Made by a program: the position numbers and the translations under genes
Assembly: GCA_030544235.1 (NCBI GenBank)
Contig: CM060465.1
Location: forward strand, 34,563,488 to 34,627,487
Direction: 5' to 3'
DNA: 64,000 bases
Origin: Lepturacanthus savala
Taxonomy: Eukaryota; Chordata; Actinopteri; Scombriformes; Trichiuridae
The notes under the pieces: model-generated
Seen by the model: only the letters and a program-made list of their open reading frames with translations
The model's database searches: none
What the model was told of the DNA's origin: nothing
Shown: positions 37,545 to 50,410 of the stretch, in pieces
Position numbering within the stretch: position 1 is the first letter of the stretch
Layout: each line of letters opens with the position of its first letter

Positions 37545-37794
37545 GTGACGGGGTGCCGCTTCAACGAGAGACATCGGGTCTTTTCTCATGGCGTCATGGG
37601 AATGAAGGAATGGAAAAAAGCTGACAGCTTTCAGGAGGAAACGTTTTAAAGTAAATAAAATAGAGAGGAACACCTGAGGTGTGTTCAACGGGGCAGAATG
37701 TTCACGGACGTTGGTGAACATCTGAGAGCGTTTCGAGTAACGTTAAGTCACCTTTTAAAATCTGCTAATCAAGTTAGCTTGTCTTTGATCAATA

Positions 37795-38378
37795 TGATCA
37801 AACTGTTCTGATCAAACCGATTAATCGATTAGTTGTTTGGTTCATAAATTGTTTAGTTTTTCTCAAAGCTGAAGATTCAACCTAAAATAAAAAGCTGGAA
37901 CCAGAGAATTTGGACAAAATGACTCAAATTGATCAATCGATTATCATAATAGTTGGGAAATTAATAGATTAATCAACCAACTTCAATTCTCTTTTCTTCT
38001 GGTATCAAACTAATATTCAGGTATCGTTATTTATAATCACTAGAACTATAAATCAGTTGATTATTAGTAATATTTTAATAGGCAGGTTATCATTGACTGT
38101 ATAAAATCAAACGTTCGAACCTATTATAAGTAGAGCTGCTATGATTAATTGATTAATCGATTAGTTGTTTGGTTCATAAAATGGTGTAAAATGTCAATCA
38201 GTGTTTCCCGAAGCTGAAGATTCGACCTAAAACGTAAAGAAACCACAAAACAACCAGAATGGAGGAGCTGAAACCTGAGAATTTGGACAATTTCTTCTTA
38301 AAAGTACCTGCAATCGATTAATCGATTATCAAAATAGCTGGTGATTAATCTAATAGTTGGCAACTAATCGATTAACCG
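37795..38378 (-). mobile_element. TIR transposon pair with linker
   Basis: Copies at about 37795-37990 and 38133-38378 are joined by a linker (37991-38132) that contains the reverse complement of TAGTTCTAGTGGTTATAAAT. The linker matches 475-600 and 31294-31400. Confidence 0.7.
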
Positions 38379-39204
38379 TGTTGAGGTCTGTCACCTGTCA
38401 GTCATTTTTGATCACTCTACATCACATTTTCAAACATCAATGGTAAAATACAACCATTCCATCTATATTTACAAGCTGTGTACATACAAGTATAATAAGG
38501 AATACCTGTAAAAATTCAATGAAATCAGAACTTTGGATTAAATTGTTCTAGAAACAGCATTGAAACTCGAGCCAACCCAACCTCTGAGCGTTGTGTTGGT
38601 GATACCACGTCTATATTAATCCCAGCTCGTCCAGTGGAGACCACACATGACAAGGGTTCTGGCCTTTGGTGATCCGGCTCTTTTGTCGGTGTAAGTGTGT
38701 AGTGTAGAGCAGCCCATTCATCCTGCGGCTGCTCTCTGTGTGTAGACAGCCACAGGCTTTTGTTGAGTTATAGTGTCCTCAAATAAAGGGGCTTCCTCCC
38801 TTTAACAGCCCCAGGAGCTCTGCCGCTCCACTCCCCATTGTTCCCAATGAGCTCCGGCTTTTACAACTAGGTGAGAGGGTGTCAACTGGATGGTGAAATA
38901 CGGCCGGCGTTGATCGTACGTCTCTGCGATGTTTGGCGAAGCCGTTAGACGGCGTGCGTATGATAAAGTGAAGGAACGGCAGGCTGACACCAGGACTGGT
39001 GTAATGCAGGCTGAGATTTATGTAACGGCTTAGAACGGGTCACTTATTGGATGCTGTGTTTCAGCATATTAAATAAAGCAGGAATAACTGAGGAGATGAG
39101 TCATACGTTGAAATCTGGATACAAACTGACGTCATAATAGCATTATATGCTGGAAACTTGGCTATGGATGACTAGAACATGAAATGACATGATTTTACAG
39201 CTGC
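38379..39204. other. Unassigned intron sequence
   Basis: No gene or repeat recognised. Confidence 0.4.
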
Positions 39205-39700
39205 AAAGTTTAGTCGATTAATCAATTACTTGTCAACTTTGACATTAAACACATTAAAAAGATATTTTAGTCATTTTTAAGAAAGAAATGTCCAAATTCT
39301 TTGGTGGCAGCTTCTCTTGAATTATCCAATTCCATTCACAGATTTGATGTTAGTCAATTAAATCTTGTTTTCTTGAAAAAATATGAGATTAAACAGTGAA
39401 AATATGAGCTGAAAAGGTCAACATTATGATAAAAAGTCAACAATTTAAACCTATTTACTCAAAATCAAGAAGAAAAGGTTAATTAGGCAAAACTATCTAC
39501 CAACGGAACAAGATAATTCAGGATAATTCTGTTCTATATTGGACTAATAACAGATTAGAGCTGCAATGCAATTCTCTGGTTTCTTTAGTCTCTATAATAG
39601 TAAACTGATGATCTTTGGGTTGTGGACTGTTGGTCTACAACAACTAGTTAATTAATCTTTCAATAATCAATAGATTGATTCGCCATTAGTTGCAGGCCTA
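39205..39700 (+). mobile_element. Degenerate TIR transposon fragments
   Basis: End-plus-core fragment at 39205-39320, and a second at 39556-39700 (GAGCTGCAATGCAATTCTCT, then TAATAGTAAACTGATGATCT). Heavily decayed. Confidence 0.6.
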
Positions 39701-42700
39701 ATGGATTGATTTGTCAAAAAAAAAATGGATTTTCACTATCAATAGAGTCCAAGAAATCTTTATTTTTAAACATTTTCCTACTTGACGCTTTTGAGAATAA
39801 CGTGACGTTGGGTAAGGTCAAGTGTAAAGAGAATCGATATTGTTTTTTTTCTTTTCTGGTTTTGTTATTTCACTTGTCAGCTTAGCTCTATAAGCTTCAC
39901 CCTCAGCTGCCTCCAGCATGTCAGAGTGGAACAGTAAAAGGGGTTATGTGAGGGTTATGGGGCTAACAAGCCTACAGTCTGACCTGAGTTTGTCAGCGCC
40001 AATCTAGCTAAGTCAATATCAATGCGCCGACTGCTCCACCAGTTGACCTTTTCCTCCCTCTTTCAAGGCGTAAAGAGGATTGTTATTACAGTAGAGTGAT
40101 GGGCTTTTATTGGCCTTTATGACTGAGGCTTTTGTTGGGCCTGTGTCCTGCTAATACCCCGTTGGCAAGTCATTTAAACCTTGAGAATGCCTACTTTTTA
40201 TAAGGTAGCTCACACAGTAGTGAGAGCCGTTCCCAACAATGGCCACCAATGACACCGAGTTAGAGACTGACCTTCCCTTTGCCCCGATTTATGACGCGTC
40301 CCGGGACTTAAATTTGACTCGTTTAGCCGGATTACCTTTAGGCTTTTGACTCGCGTTGGCGTCCATCTTTCACGTGGCTACTGTGAGCTGCGGCGTTTCA
40401 GCTTTGACTGGATGCTTTTGTTTATTGGGGGCCCTTTTTCTTTCCCTCGAGGACGTGTTCGGACCGGAGAAGAATGCGTCTTTATCGTTGGGCGTCGGTT
40501 CTGGTGACGATCGCCCCTGTCCTGTCATTGTCGGGGCATGCCGGTTGCGGTCTCACTCGCCGCTAGCGCAAAGCGTCTTTCTCTTGTTTTTTTTTGTTTT
40601 TTACAGCGGCGAGAAGGTGCAGACCAGGTGTGAGGTGCTGTTCAGGTCGTTGCGGCTATGACAGGGGGAATGGGCCGTAAAGCCCCGGGGACGTAGATTT
40701 ATGGGTCATCTGGTACTCTCGGGAGGTCAAGGGTCAGGGATACGCGAGTTGTCCAACTTTATATTATTCAACCGTCCGGGTTGAACCTTGAACCCGACGC
40801 AGCCGGCTTTCTAACTATAGTCAGGCACGGAATGGTGCTTGTTATTCTGATGCAGGTTCAGGAGCATGAGAGGCTAAAGATGCCTTCAAACAGTTGTCTT
40901 CGCCTCAGTTCATTGTCAAAGGCCATTGTTTCTCCTTTTACAGTTTCAGTCCTCATATTTGAACTTCAAACAAATCTGCGATTAACCTGTTTAAAAGGGT
41001 CAATGTCAAATAACATTTGGCAAGGCGAGAAAGTCTGGTTTTAAAAGCGTTCGTTGGGTCTCTCTTGATTTTTGACAAGAAATGTCAAATGTTGTGACTG
41101 AAAAAAGAAAAATCTTAAAATATTTAGTCCACCAAGAATATAAAACTTGTTGATAGTGTTTTAAAACCTTTTTAAGAGAGTTTAAATATCTGGTAGCAAG
41201 TTTTTAGGGCTACACCACATGACAGTTTTGGCATTGTCCCAAAATCCACCAGAATCCGGCTGTAGACCAGATCAGAGTTAAAGCTAAAACCTTTACCAGC
41301 TCCCATAACATTTAACCCACAGATCTAAATTTATACATAAAAGTTTTTGACATGATTTACAAGGTATAGCTGTAAAATTAACCTTGGCCTTGTTAATGCT
41401 ACTCAAATATGACTAAACCAAAAAGAAGGAATTGTCCTTCAAGTTTGAGCTGTAGAGCTTGTGATTTCATACTAAATGAGCATATTCTCACAAACTAGAG
41501 CGTGTTGCCTTTTAAAAGGAGCCCTCAAACATGTGTTTTCCATTTGGTTATGCAAAATAGGTGAAAATTCCCTCCCAAAAGAAGCAGCGCTAAGAGTTTA
41601 GCCACTTTATAAACCTGTAAAAACTCCAACTCTTACATGAGGAGGAACTGTTCAACACTCCAAATAAAACTGAATAATTCTGCTTTCTATGATCGGAGGA
41701 CATCGGGTACAGCTCTGTTTGCTCATATTGGAAAATACAGAATAGGCTTTGCAACTCTTGTCCAGATTAGTTTACCATCTTAACTTTGCATTTCATGAAT
41801 TCCCCCCCCCCCCCCCAGCCAAACGGCAGGATGCTGTGCTGTCCCTCCCCTCTAAGACTTGCTAATGGAGCGGGCTGCTGAGTCCTTTGGAATCCTACAA
41901 AGGCCTGAGAGGTTTTGCTGCTGAAAGGAAGGACGCCTCTCCTCCCTGGCCTTGGCTGCTACAATGGCTTTGTCCAGACACCCACACACACACACACACC
42001 TACAGTACACACACCATGCAGGGGATAAGCTAATTAGCTTCCAAACAGTACTGGGATGAAGCTAACCCTTGGAATACCGATCATAAACGTATTTCTTCTT
42101 ATCTTTCTGTTTTGGCGAGGAGCTAGCCAAGCTTCCATTAGTGACAGTTACCAGTCATTTACATGAAGGCATCATGCACCAAATGTAGACAGGATCCTGT
42201 GTATAAATAGACAGAGTCTGTAGTGCTAGTTCCTTTTTTTACAAGTCGTGACGACACATTTTTACAGCGATTTCACTGCTTACGCCAACAGCGTTGACCT
42301 CTATGAAAAAACAACAGCGTAAAAGCTTCATTCCTGCGTTCTTCTGTGAACTTGCGTTCAAGTTCACAGAAGAACTCCCTGACATCATCTCCACCAAATC
42401 AAACAGCTGCTAGAATGCTAACGAAGAAAGCAACCCAGGCCGTTTAATAGATTCTTTGCTACGCAGTAAAACGTTGGGAGTGCTGCGTTTTACAGTCTCA
42501 GAAGTATGTCTGCCCTCAAAAAGCCCAGCTCCGAGAAGGACGGCGCGATTTTTACGTCCTTTTCGGGAGAAAGTTAACACTTTGACGTCGCAGCCAAACA
42601 ACCCGCAAAAAGGACGCAAAAGGTGCAACTGTCCGGAGGTTGACCCGTTCACTTTTGTTTTCTGAGGCAACAGGAAGACGGCGGTGTGCTGACATTCCGC

Positions 42701-43433
42701 TGGAGGTGAAGGAGAGGCAGAGGTTATCTGAGTCCTGAAGAGTTTCACTGGATGGGAGGATACGGACCTCTGCTTTTACTGAACATGTCCAGAAATAGAA
42801 GTGAAGGGAAAGATCCTCCTGTTTAAAACTGTTTAAAACTGTTTAAAACTGGTTAATGTTTGGGATACAGGTCGTGTAATTAACTAATAATAATTCAACT
42901 GATGTATTTGGTTGATTAAGGAATATTGTGATTATTAATGTTTGGGATACAGTATATGGAACTGAATTTAGGCTGCAGCTGATTATTCAACCAATGGATT
43001 TGCTCGATTCAGCCACGTATCATTGATTTATTTCAATAAATGTTGAATATTCTCATTATGAATAGGTGCAATAGACGTAATTGAATTTGCAACCAATGAT
43101 TATTTATCTGATCTTCAAGTATATTAGCTATGTATCATCGATTTTTTGTATTTTTTATTATAATATGTTGAATATTCTGATTCATGTCATTGAATTGGGG
43201 CTGTAACACATTCAGATCACTTGTATTTTCTGATCAATGATCCACAATCATTTCAATTCACTAACTAAAAGCAGCAAATTGTCACATTTGAGAAGTTGGG
43301 GACTTTTTTAGAATGTCGTAATGAAACCTATGCATTTGTTATGACTCAGTTTTTGGTCGTTTTTAACCCTCGGTTAAGCAGATATAAGCAGTTAGTGGTT
43401 TAGAGTAATTGCTCTGTACAGGGCCGCTGTGAT
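39701..43433. other. Unassigned intron sequence
   Basis: Contains a C-run at about 41802-41816 and a short (CA)n at 41983-41998. Several 60-110 codon frames on both strands have no recognisable domain. Confidence 0.4.
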
Positions 43434-43687
43434 TCAGGCTGCAGGACGTGATCTCTGTCGTCGCGTGTATAAATAAAAGTGTCTTTTGTCCGACAATGGC
43501 TCTGTAATCACAAAAGCTGTAGTTAGCAAACAGCTCCCTGTAACTAAACGACATTTTAGCACGAGACGAAGGAGACAAAACCCGAAAGGCTGGCACCGCA
43601 TCTCTGATAGCGGAGGGGGAGGCAGGAGGAGGAATGTCATGTGAAAGCTGTTGTGGACGCGGTTGAAAACGCCGCCGACGTGCCACT

Positions 43688-43695
43688 TATAAAAG
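43688..43695 (+). promoter_or_regulatory. Candidate TATA box of an alternative prickle1 promoter
   Basis: TATAAAAG is flanked by GC-rich sequence (GCGGCGG directly follows), the classical context. It lies in a local GC-rich island 6.5 kb upstream of the first coding exon. A start site about 30 nt downstream (near 43720) would begin a transcript that reaches the donor at 44139. Confidence 0.4.
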
Positions 43696-43719
43696 CGGCG
43701 GTTCCCTGCCGGAGCCCGG

Positions 43720-44139
43720 AGCTCTTTACCGGTGGTTCTCATTTGGAAGCATGTGTTTGAAGTGAGAGGAGGGGGGAGGAGAGACGCCGGGACTGGCTGC
43801 TTCTGAGGTGAAGGGGCCGGGCCGAGGTTACTGAGTGTTGAGGAGGAGGAGGAGTGGGCCAGGGACGAGGGTGGGATGACCATCTGGTCCATACTCCTCC
43901 ATGTTCAGGCACACACCCCTCTCAAACACTCCCAGGACACACATCTCGCTGGGGTTTAACAGTCTGGGCTCTGATATGAACGCTGACAGCACCGGTCCTG
44001 GAATTAGAGCTCTGAAGATCCCTGCTTAGATATGGAGCCACGGGGCCGGAGGAGGAACTAGGACTCAGGACCAGAGCGATAAGACCTTTATTTTTGCTTT
44101 TTCTTGCTCCTTCCTCTGGAGAGCCGGCCCTACACTGAG
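43720..44139 (+). other. Candidate alternative first exon of prickle1
   Basis: The GC-richer block starts about 30 nt after a TATA box and ends at the donor CTGAG|GTAAGA. It contains several short ATG-initiated frames but no long coding frame, as expected for a 5' UTR exon. Splicing to the acceptor at 50206 would give an alternative prickle1 mRNA. Both ends are inferred. Confidence 0.35.
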
Positions 44140-44253
44140 GTAAGATCGCCAGGGAATATAACCGGATGTTAATTTGGTTCTCGAGGAGGAATGAGTGAGA
44201 AAGAAAGGAAAAAGTGTTGGAGTCACACCAGACACTGATGCAGATTAGTTGAG

Positions 44254-44698
44254 TTTAACCCTCGATCTGACGGTTTCGAAGTTTTTGTTGCTGAAAAATG
44301 TGGTGAATTTGAGGAGATTCACATAGTTATGTGAGTTTTATTCAACTTTTGTACACTCTTGGTGTTCCTGGTCAAAAATGACCAATCATTAAATAATGAA
44401 TAGGGGAGAGATTCAGAATAATGGAAGAAATTAAACTCGGGTACATAGATATTTGTCAGATGGTGATAAGCAGTGGACTGTGTTCCATAAATTATGTAAT
44501 TTAGGACTCAAATTCAAGATCAATGAGACATGAAGGCCATAAATAACAAATAGGAGGTTAAAACCTGCAAAGTTCACAAGAAGTTATGTTGATAAAACAA
44601 ATCTAACACAACAAGAGGTGATAATATATATATTAACACATGAGTCTTAATGGAAATGTCCAATTTGACCAGGAACAAACACAACATGAGGGTTTAGA
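44254..44698. mobile_element. TIR-like repeat, fuller copy
   Basis: Left end TTTAACCCTCGATCTGACGG faces a right end AACACAACATGAGGGTTTA. Inside are GGTGTTCCTGGTCAAAAATG and GAAATGTCCAATTTGACCAG. A truncated relative is at 50765-50880. Class not determined. Confidence 0.5.
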
Positions 44699-44824
44699 GA
44701 GTTTTAAACCATCTACAAACAGCTACACATGGAACTTTGTGATTTTAAAGACTTGAATTTGAGTTTCCTGTGCTGGAAACTGAAATCTCTGGATGCAAAT
44801 GTGTTTGAGGCGTATGTGACAGCA

Positions 44825-44827
<3 letters not shown>

Positions 44828-44878
<51 letters not shown>
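44828..44878 (+). repeat. (GT)n microsatellite
   Basis: About 25 GT units, one of the longest in the window. Confidence 0.92.
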
Positions 44879-44879
<1 letters not shown>

Positions 44880-46014
44880 TTCATTGGTCTGGCCAGTGCA
44901 TGCAGGTGGTCTCTACTGGTCTAGCTCTCTGTGGGGATGTCACTCCCATCCATTTGGTCTTGGAAAAACACTCCCCTGACCACGGAAAAAGGAGCCCTCC
45001 AATAAGCCGTGTAGCACCTCAACTCTGCAGAAAGCCAACTCCTCCGGTTCTCCTGTCATCAGATCACTCAGCACCACTCAAACTTAATTGGATTAAAGAA
45101 GTTTCATGACTTTTCTTCTGGTTTTTTGGATGCGCGGTCGGTTTTATTGGATCACTGAGTTACAGGTTTAACAGATTTATTCAGGAACATGTGAGGCCGC
45201 TGCTTTGCAGAAGGATCTAATTGATCTACCCTGAGGTTTAATGATTTCTTTTTATTTCCCCCCCACTCAAAAGGGATGCAACTAATTAAACGCTGACTTT
45301 TGACGGGCTGTCAATGGTTGAAGTACGCAGAAACTTTACATGAGTACTGTCTTCTAAAAAGTAAAAACATAGAATGTTTCTCAAGTAAAAGCACAGAAGT
45401 GAATGTGTTATCAGTAAAATGTACTTTGCTGATACTGCAGATTATTACAACTAAACACATTTTAATGATTTAGTTGATCAAAGTGGAGCTAATTTGAGAA
45501 ACTTCTTCCTCTAATCTTAAGATAAAACTAGAATATAGATAACAGAACATTAAAATATATTAGTTTTATGTAAAACGTTAGATTCTTCATCTGCAAAGTG
45601 ACTAAAGTTGCCATATAAATGTAGTGGAGTGGACGTATAAAGTAGCATCACATGGAAATACCTCAAAACTGGATTTTTAAGACATTTGCATTAAAATGCA
45701 TATGTTTCATAAAGTCCAGATATTTCTCGTGTGACATAAAACAGATTTGTCCGAGTTCAAGCTCAACGAAGCTGCAACTTTGAACAGAAGATCTTGTTTT
45801 TCTCAGCAAGTGGAGCCTGTCCTGAGTTGCTGAGCTCGCAGGAGCCAAGTCAAACATGTTGGGTCAGTCCAGACTGACAGGGAGCACTGTGTTGCATTGT
45901 GTGCATGTCCATCATCCGCTTCCTACAGGAATATAGACAGTAATTCAGACCAGAAGCTGCTTATTTTTCTTGTGCAATCTCTTGTTAATCTAAGGCTCCG
46001 GTGTCTGGTTTTTG

Positions 46015-46015
<1 letters not shown>
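44879..46015. other. Unassigned intron sequence
   Basis: No gene or clear repeat recognised. Confidence 0.4.

Positions 46016-46050
<35 letters not shown>
46016..46050 (+). repeat. Poly-G homopolymer, 35 G
   Basis: An uninterrupted run of 35 G residues. It may form G-quadruplexes, and its exact length is prone to sequencing error. Confidence 0.9.
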
Positions 46051-46051
<1 letters not shown>

Positions 46052-49000
46052 GACTCGTTGACGTCTGTATTTATTGGTCAGTTGCAGTATGAGATCCTGT
46101 GAGAGGTCTGTATTCCACCAAGTGATAAATAACATTAAAACTTGCACTGCACGCTACCTTTCTGAAATCAGCCGTTCATTGAGCTCCTGTTAAACACATC
46201 TACGAGTCATTGTGCAGGTTTTCCACAGCACAGGTCCCTTCATTCATTCATAATATCTCGTAGGATGTTGAAGAATGTGAAAACTTTCAAAGAAAACCTG
46301 TGTTCGAGCTTCTCTTTCACCTCCCTTGACTTTAACTTCCTCTTTTGTGGAACAAGAGACATTAACATGTTCATACATGGCAGTGGCCCCGTTTTTTTTT
46401 GTTTTTTAGTCTGATCGCACCCCCTCCACCACCACCACCACCACCACCACCACCCTCTGGCCTTCTGTGGGCAGATCAGTCAGATATATGCAGGCCTGCA
46501 GCTCCCAAAGCCATGTTAACAAGCACCTTTACAAAAGAGTGAGGGGCTGTTAAACATTCAGGACTGCAGGGGTCTGGCTAGTGTGGGAGGAGGGCAGGGG
46601 GTGGGGGGAAGTCAAAAAAACTCAAACCATAGGCTCCTTGTTTGGAGAAAAACTGACTCATATCTAAAGCTAAAAGCAAGTGATGAGTCAGTGAGTTGGG
46701 AAGTCCGGATGGTTAAGTTAGTTGGCTCGCTGCTTTCTGTCATTCAAAGAAATAATAAAAAAATTAAAAAGTTCAGGAAGCGTTCTGGGCAAAGTCGGAG
46801 GAAATGAGCTGCACGACATCCAAAAGGGAAAAATTAGCAAGTGAGCAGATGCGGTTGTGCGAGAAAAAAAAAAAAAAAAGACTTTGCCGAAAAAACACCG
46901 AGCCGCGGACACGTCCTGGAATCCTCGCTGCAGAACCTGGATGAAGTTCAACCCCGACATTCCTGTGAGTCAGGTTTGGCTCAGAGACGTTCCTCACCAG
47001 GGACTCGGCCAACACGTGAAAGCAAACATCTTTCTAACAAATGCCGTGCATGAGTGAGTCTGTGCTTGATAAAAAAATAAAAAGTCAGAGTCTCTTGGCT
47101 TCTTGACTAAACCTGCCTATAGTTAGTCCATGTCTCCCACGTGAAACCCAAGCTGCTCTCAAACAAGGCCACATTTTTGCAGGTTATTTTGGTCTCATTT
47201 GCAAGTCAATAGATGCAAAAAAGAACAACAAGAGTGTCTCATTTCTCAGCCCACTCACTCATCTGAAGACAGGTTATCTGGGTTTTGAGGGCTTCAGCTG
47301 TCATGTTTATGGAGATAACGTGTCAAATCTTCAGGAGAAGAGAGAGAGAGAGAAAAAAAAGAAAAGAAGCTAAAGCGAGATAAACAGGCTCTTGATGGAA
47401 CAAGCCTCCAGTGGATTCCTCCACAAAGGCGCCATTGTTCAGGACATCAGAAGCAATTTAATGGGACGTGTCATAAGCCAATCCGCCTGACTTGACACTT
47501 TGTGGTACAAAGTAGTCACAAATTCCTAAAAAAAAGCCCACGAAATCCGTCGCCACCGCTGTCTATCACGCTCAACTGTGATGGGCTGTGACAGGCTGGA
47601 AAAGGCCAGCAGCAAGTCCAGTAGCCGCCTCTACTGACCTGACCCGAGTGAAGCAGTTAATCACACACTGGAGGGCCTGGTTATCTCTAGAGTACACAAC
47701 CATACAGCTGGCACTCACTAGATTTACATGACAACTAAGAAATCTATTGGATTATTGCGGTAGTGCAGCTAAAATCTGACTTTTAAAGTAGCTTGAGTGA
47801 ACTGTCACGCCTGTGTTCAAAGGCTGAACTCGAGTGTGTCTGGTTTGCTCAGCTGTCTCTTCATGGCCCCCTGTGCCCTCACCGGCCTTAGGGGGTTCAG
47901 GCTCTGGGGGGTGGGGGGGGGGGTGATGCAAGAGCCAGGCTGCTGGACACTGGCTGGGCTTCCATTTGATCTCAGCTAGAGCCTTTGGCCCATGAGAAGT
48001 GACCACAACTGGACACACATTCATCACTGATGACTTAGTCCTGCAAAACCAATAGGGAGAGATTTGAATAGAGACTGATGGTCACTCATAAGTAGCCTGA
48101 ACAGATAAAAGGCTTGAATTGATTTATTTCAGAACGGTAGTGATCAAACATGCTCAACAATGCTCCGTTTCTTATTGATAAGTCGACATATCTGTCAAAT
48201 CTAACCATTCCACATGTGATAATATAATAGTGCTTGTAATTTAAAACTAATTGACTACTCATCTGAGGGAGGGGTCAGTCCTTTGTGAGATTTTTAAAGG
48301 ACAAATAACACATTCTTCCTCTGAGAAATAGCACAGTAGCTGCTGTTCAGCAAGTTGTACATAAAAGGAACAAGGATGCTCACTTTAAAGTTGGGTTTGC
48401 CAATAAAAAAAACATTAATTCAAGGTTTTTTTTTTATATTTCCTGCAGCTATTCTTTTATTTCTATCTACCACTTCAGTACTGTCATTTCTGCAAAAAGT
48501 ATAGATGTATAAAATGCATTAGTGACTCTGACCACCACATACATGTCAGCACTCTGCCAGTCTTTGATCTGCCTTCCCTATTTTACTCTTTCTGTTGCAT
48601 TGTCAGTATCCTGCCGGGTATCAGTCGACCCTATCCATCTACTTCCCCCTCTATCCATCCCTGCCTGTCCAGCTCCTTCACCTGTCTGGCATTGCTCTGT
48701 CCGTCTGAAAGATGAAAGGACGATCAGACACTCACTGCAGCAGGTTGGAAAACAAACAGTCCAAAGAAAAAGGGAAGATGAAGGGAGAAACCAGGCTCGT
48801 GGACATTCCCCATATGGTGGTCCTGTCCTCATGCCAGAGCTGTGTTTATACAGACCTCAGGCTCGACTCATCAGGCCTGCATCAGATCCCATGTGGTGGC
48901 CCCTCTGGAGACTTGGTATGACATAGCACCCCAAAAAGCTGTTTGAGCTAAGTTCCACAGATAAGGAGAAACCTTAAAACATCACAGCTAATTAACTTTG

Positions 49001-50206
49001 CCAAGAAAGTACAATGAAAAGCACAAATATATATTATCCTCTTAAGATGCATCCTCTTTTTCAGTCTTATTGGTGACAAAGGTATGTCCAATTTGTAAGC
49101 AACACAGTTCCTACATCTCAGATCTAGATGGTCTTTTCATGGAAAACTTCCATTGGGTCTCACTGCTGTTCAATAAAGATGGTCAAACTTTCATAGCTGG
49201 TCCTCACTGGTTTTCAAGCTGGCTATCTCCAGATCTCATGATTCGATTGGCTCATGCTTGGTGTCAATCAATGTGAAACAACTTCAATACCGTGATTATT
49301 GTGTTATTTGTGAATAGAAACCAACAAAAAAGCGTGAACCCCTGCCACTTCCCTGTACCACTCATGGTAGAGTGCGTCTTAAGACATTAAAAGAACATTT
49401 GACTAATGTTTCAAAATGGATACCACTTCTTTATGCTGTAGTAGCATTTGGAATTTAAACTGAATTCCTATTTAAACTTTAAAATTAAAGGAGTTTTGTA
49501 AAATAAAGTATTTCCGTGTTTGCTGGGAGGTTTTGTTTTTGGTGTTTGTCTGTGAACGGGATTATGGAAAAAAAACAACAACTTTCATGGTTGGGTGTAG
49601 AACTGAAGGATGAAACCATTCAATTTCAGGGCGGATCCCATTTAGGAAATTTGCACAATGATGGTTTTAGTGTTTTAGTGGCTATTAGTGGGTCTTGTGT
49701 TAAACTGCATTGGCGTTGTCATAGCAACAGCGCCAACCGAACGGGCGATCTGTGCAACGAGAGCGGATACATGCGAGCAGCCCTGCGTCCGTTGTGTATT
49801 TATGAATAACAAACTGCTTGTTATCGTCACCATAATGAGATCGGATGTAACCTCATGAAGCTTCGGGAATTTCCTAATGGGTTCTAGGTCCTCGAAAGCC
49901 ACATGAGGATGGCACATGTTTAACTGCCGCCCGCAACGGCAGTGAAAGGGTATCGTCCTTTTTTACGAGTGTCTTCATGGAGTCGACTCATCAGCAGAAG
50001 TGAACCCAGAGAAGCTCACTCAGATGCCATAATGAGCTTTTGAGGGAGGCTGGAGACCTCATGAAAGGGCCAGCGATGGTGCGATTCAGCCGGCGGTTAG
50101 CGTTCAGCAAAATGGCGCTGGCATGACGTAGGGGGTTGATTGATGAACTGGCTTGTTAACCCACATTTTCTTCCTTGTCTTTTCCTCTCATTCTTCATCT
50201 GTCCAG
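46051..50206. other. Unassigned end of putative intron 1
   Basis: Contains a (CCA)n tract at 46423-46453, A and T homopolymers, and a G-run near 47918-47930. Short frames on both strands have no recognisable domain. The last 45 bases are the pyrimidine tract and acceptor for the first coding exon. Confidence 0.5.
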
Positions 50207-50410
50207 TAAAAAGAGAGTCCGATGAGCCTGGCGAGCACGGCGGCGGCGGCGGCTGGCTTCCAGGCCGGGGCCCGCCAGCGGGACGTGATGATGGAGCAGA
50301 AAGTCAGTAAGCTGACGTCTGGCTTCCAGCGGAGCTCCACCTCCGATGACGACTCAGGATGCGCGTTGGAGGAGTACGCCTGGGTACCGCCGGGCCTCAG
50401 GCCGGAACAG
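50207..50410 (+). CDS. prickle1: prickle1 exon 2: 5' UTR end and first coding exon
   Basis: A long pyrimidine tract ends in the acceptor CAG at 50204-50206. The exon then has 15 nt of 5' UTR and ATG at 50222, and ends at the donor CAG|GTGAGC. It encodes residues 1-63. The first ATG has a weak context (C at -3). It opens a 23-residue extension with an alanine run coded by GCG repeats. The ATG at 50291 (codon 24, after another ATG) has A at -3 and G at +4 and aligns with the usual vertebrate start MEPKMSKL, so translation probably starts there. The start of the PET domain is encoded here (GCALEEYAWVPPGL). Confidence 0.93.

Larger units (their letters stand above)
24761..50206 (+). other. prickle1: Putative intron 1 of prickle1
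   Basis: It runs from GTAAGT at 24761 to the pyrimidine-rich acceptor at 50206, if the first exon is correctly placed. Contents: AC/GT microsatellites, a TIR element with an internal minisatellite at 28.6-29.5 kb, dense transposon clusters at 30.8-33.4 and 36.6-39.7 kb, Tc1-like and hAT-like remnants, a poly-G run at 46.0 kb, and long stretches of unassigned single-copy-looking sequence. No coding exon was recognised inside it. Confidence 0.5.
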
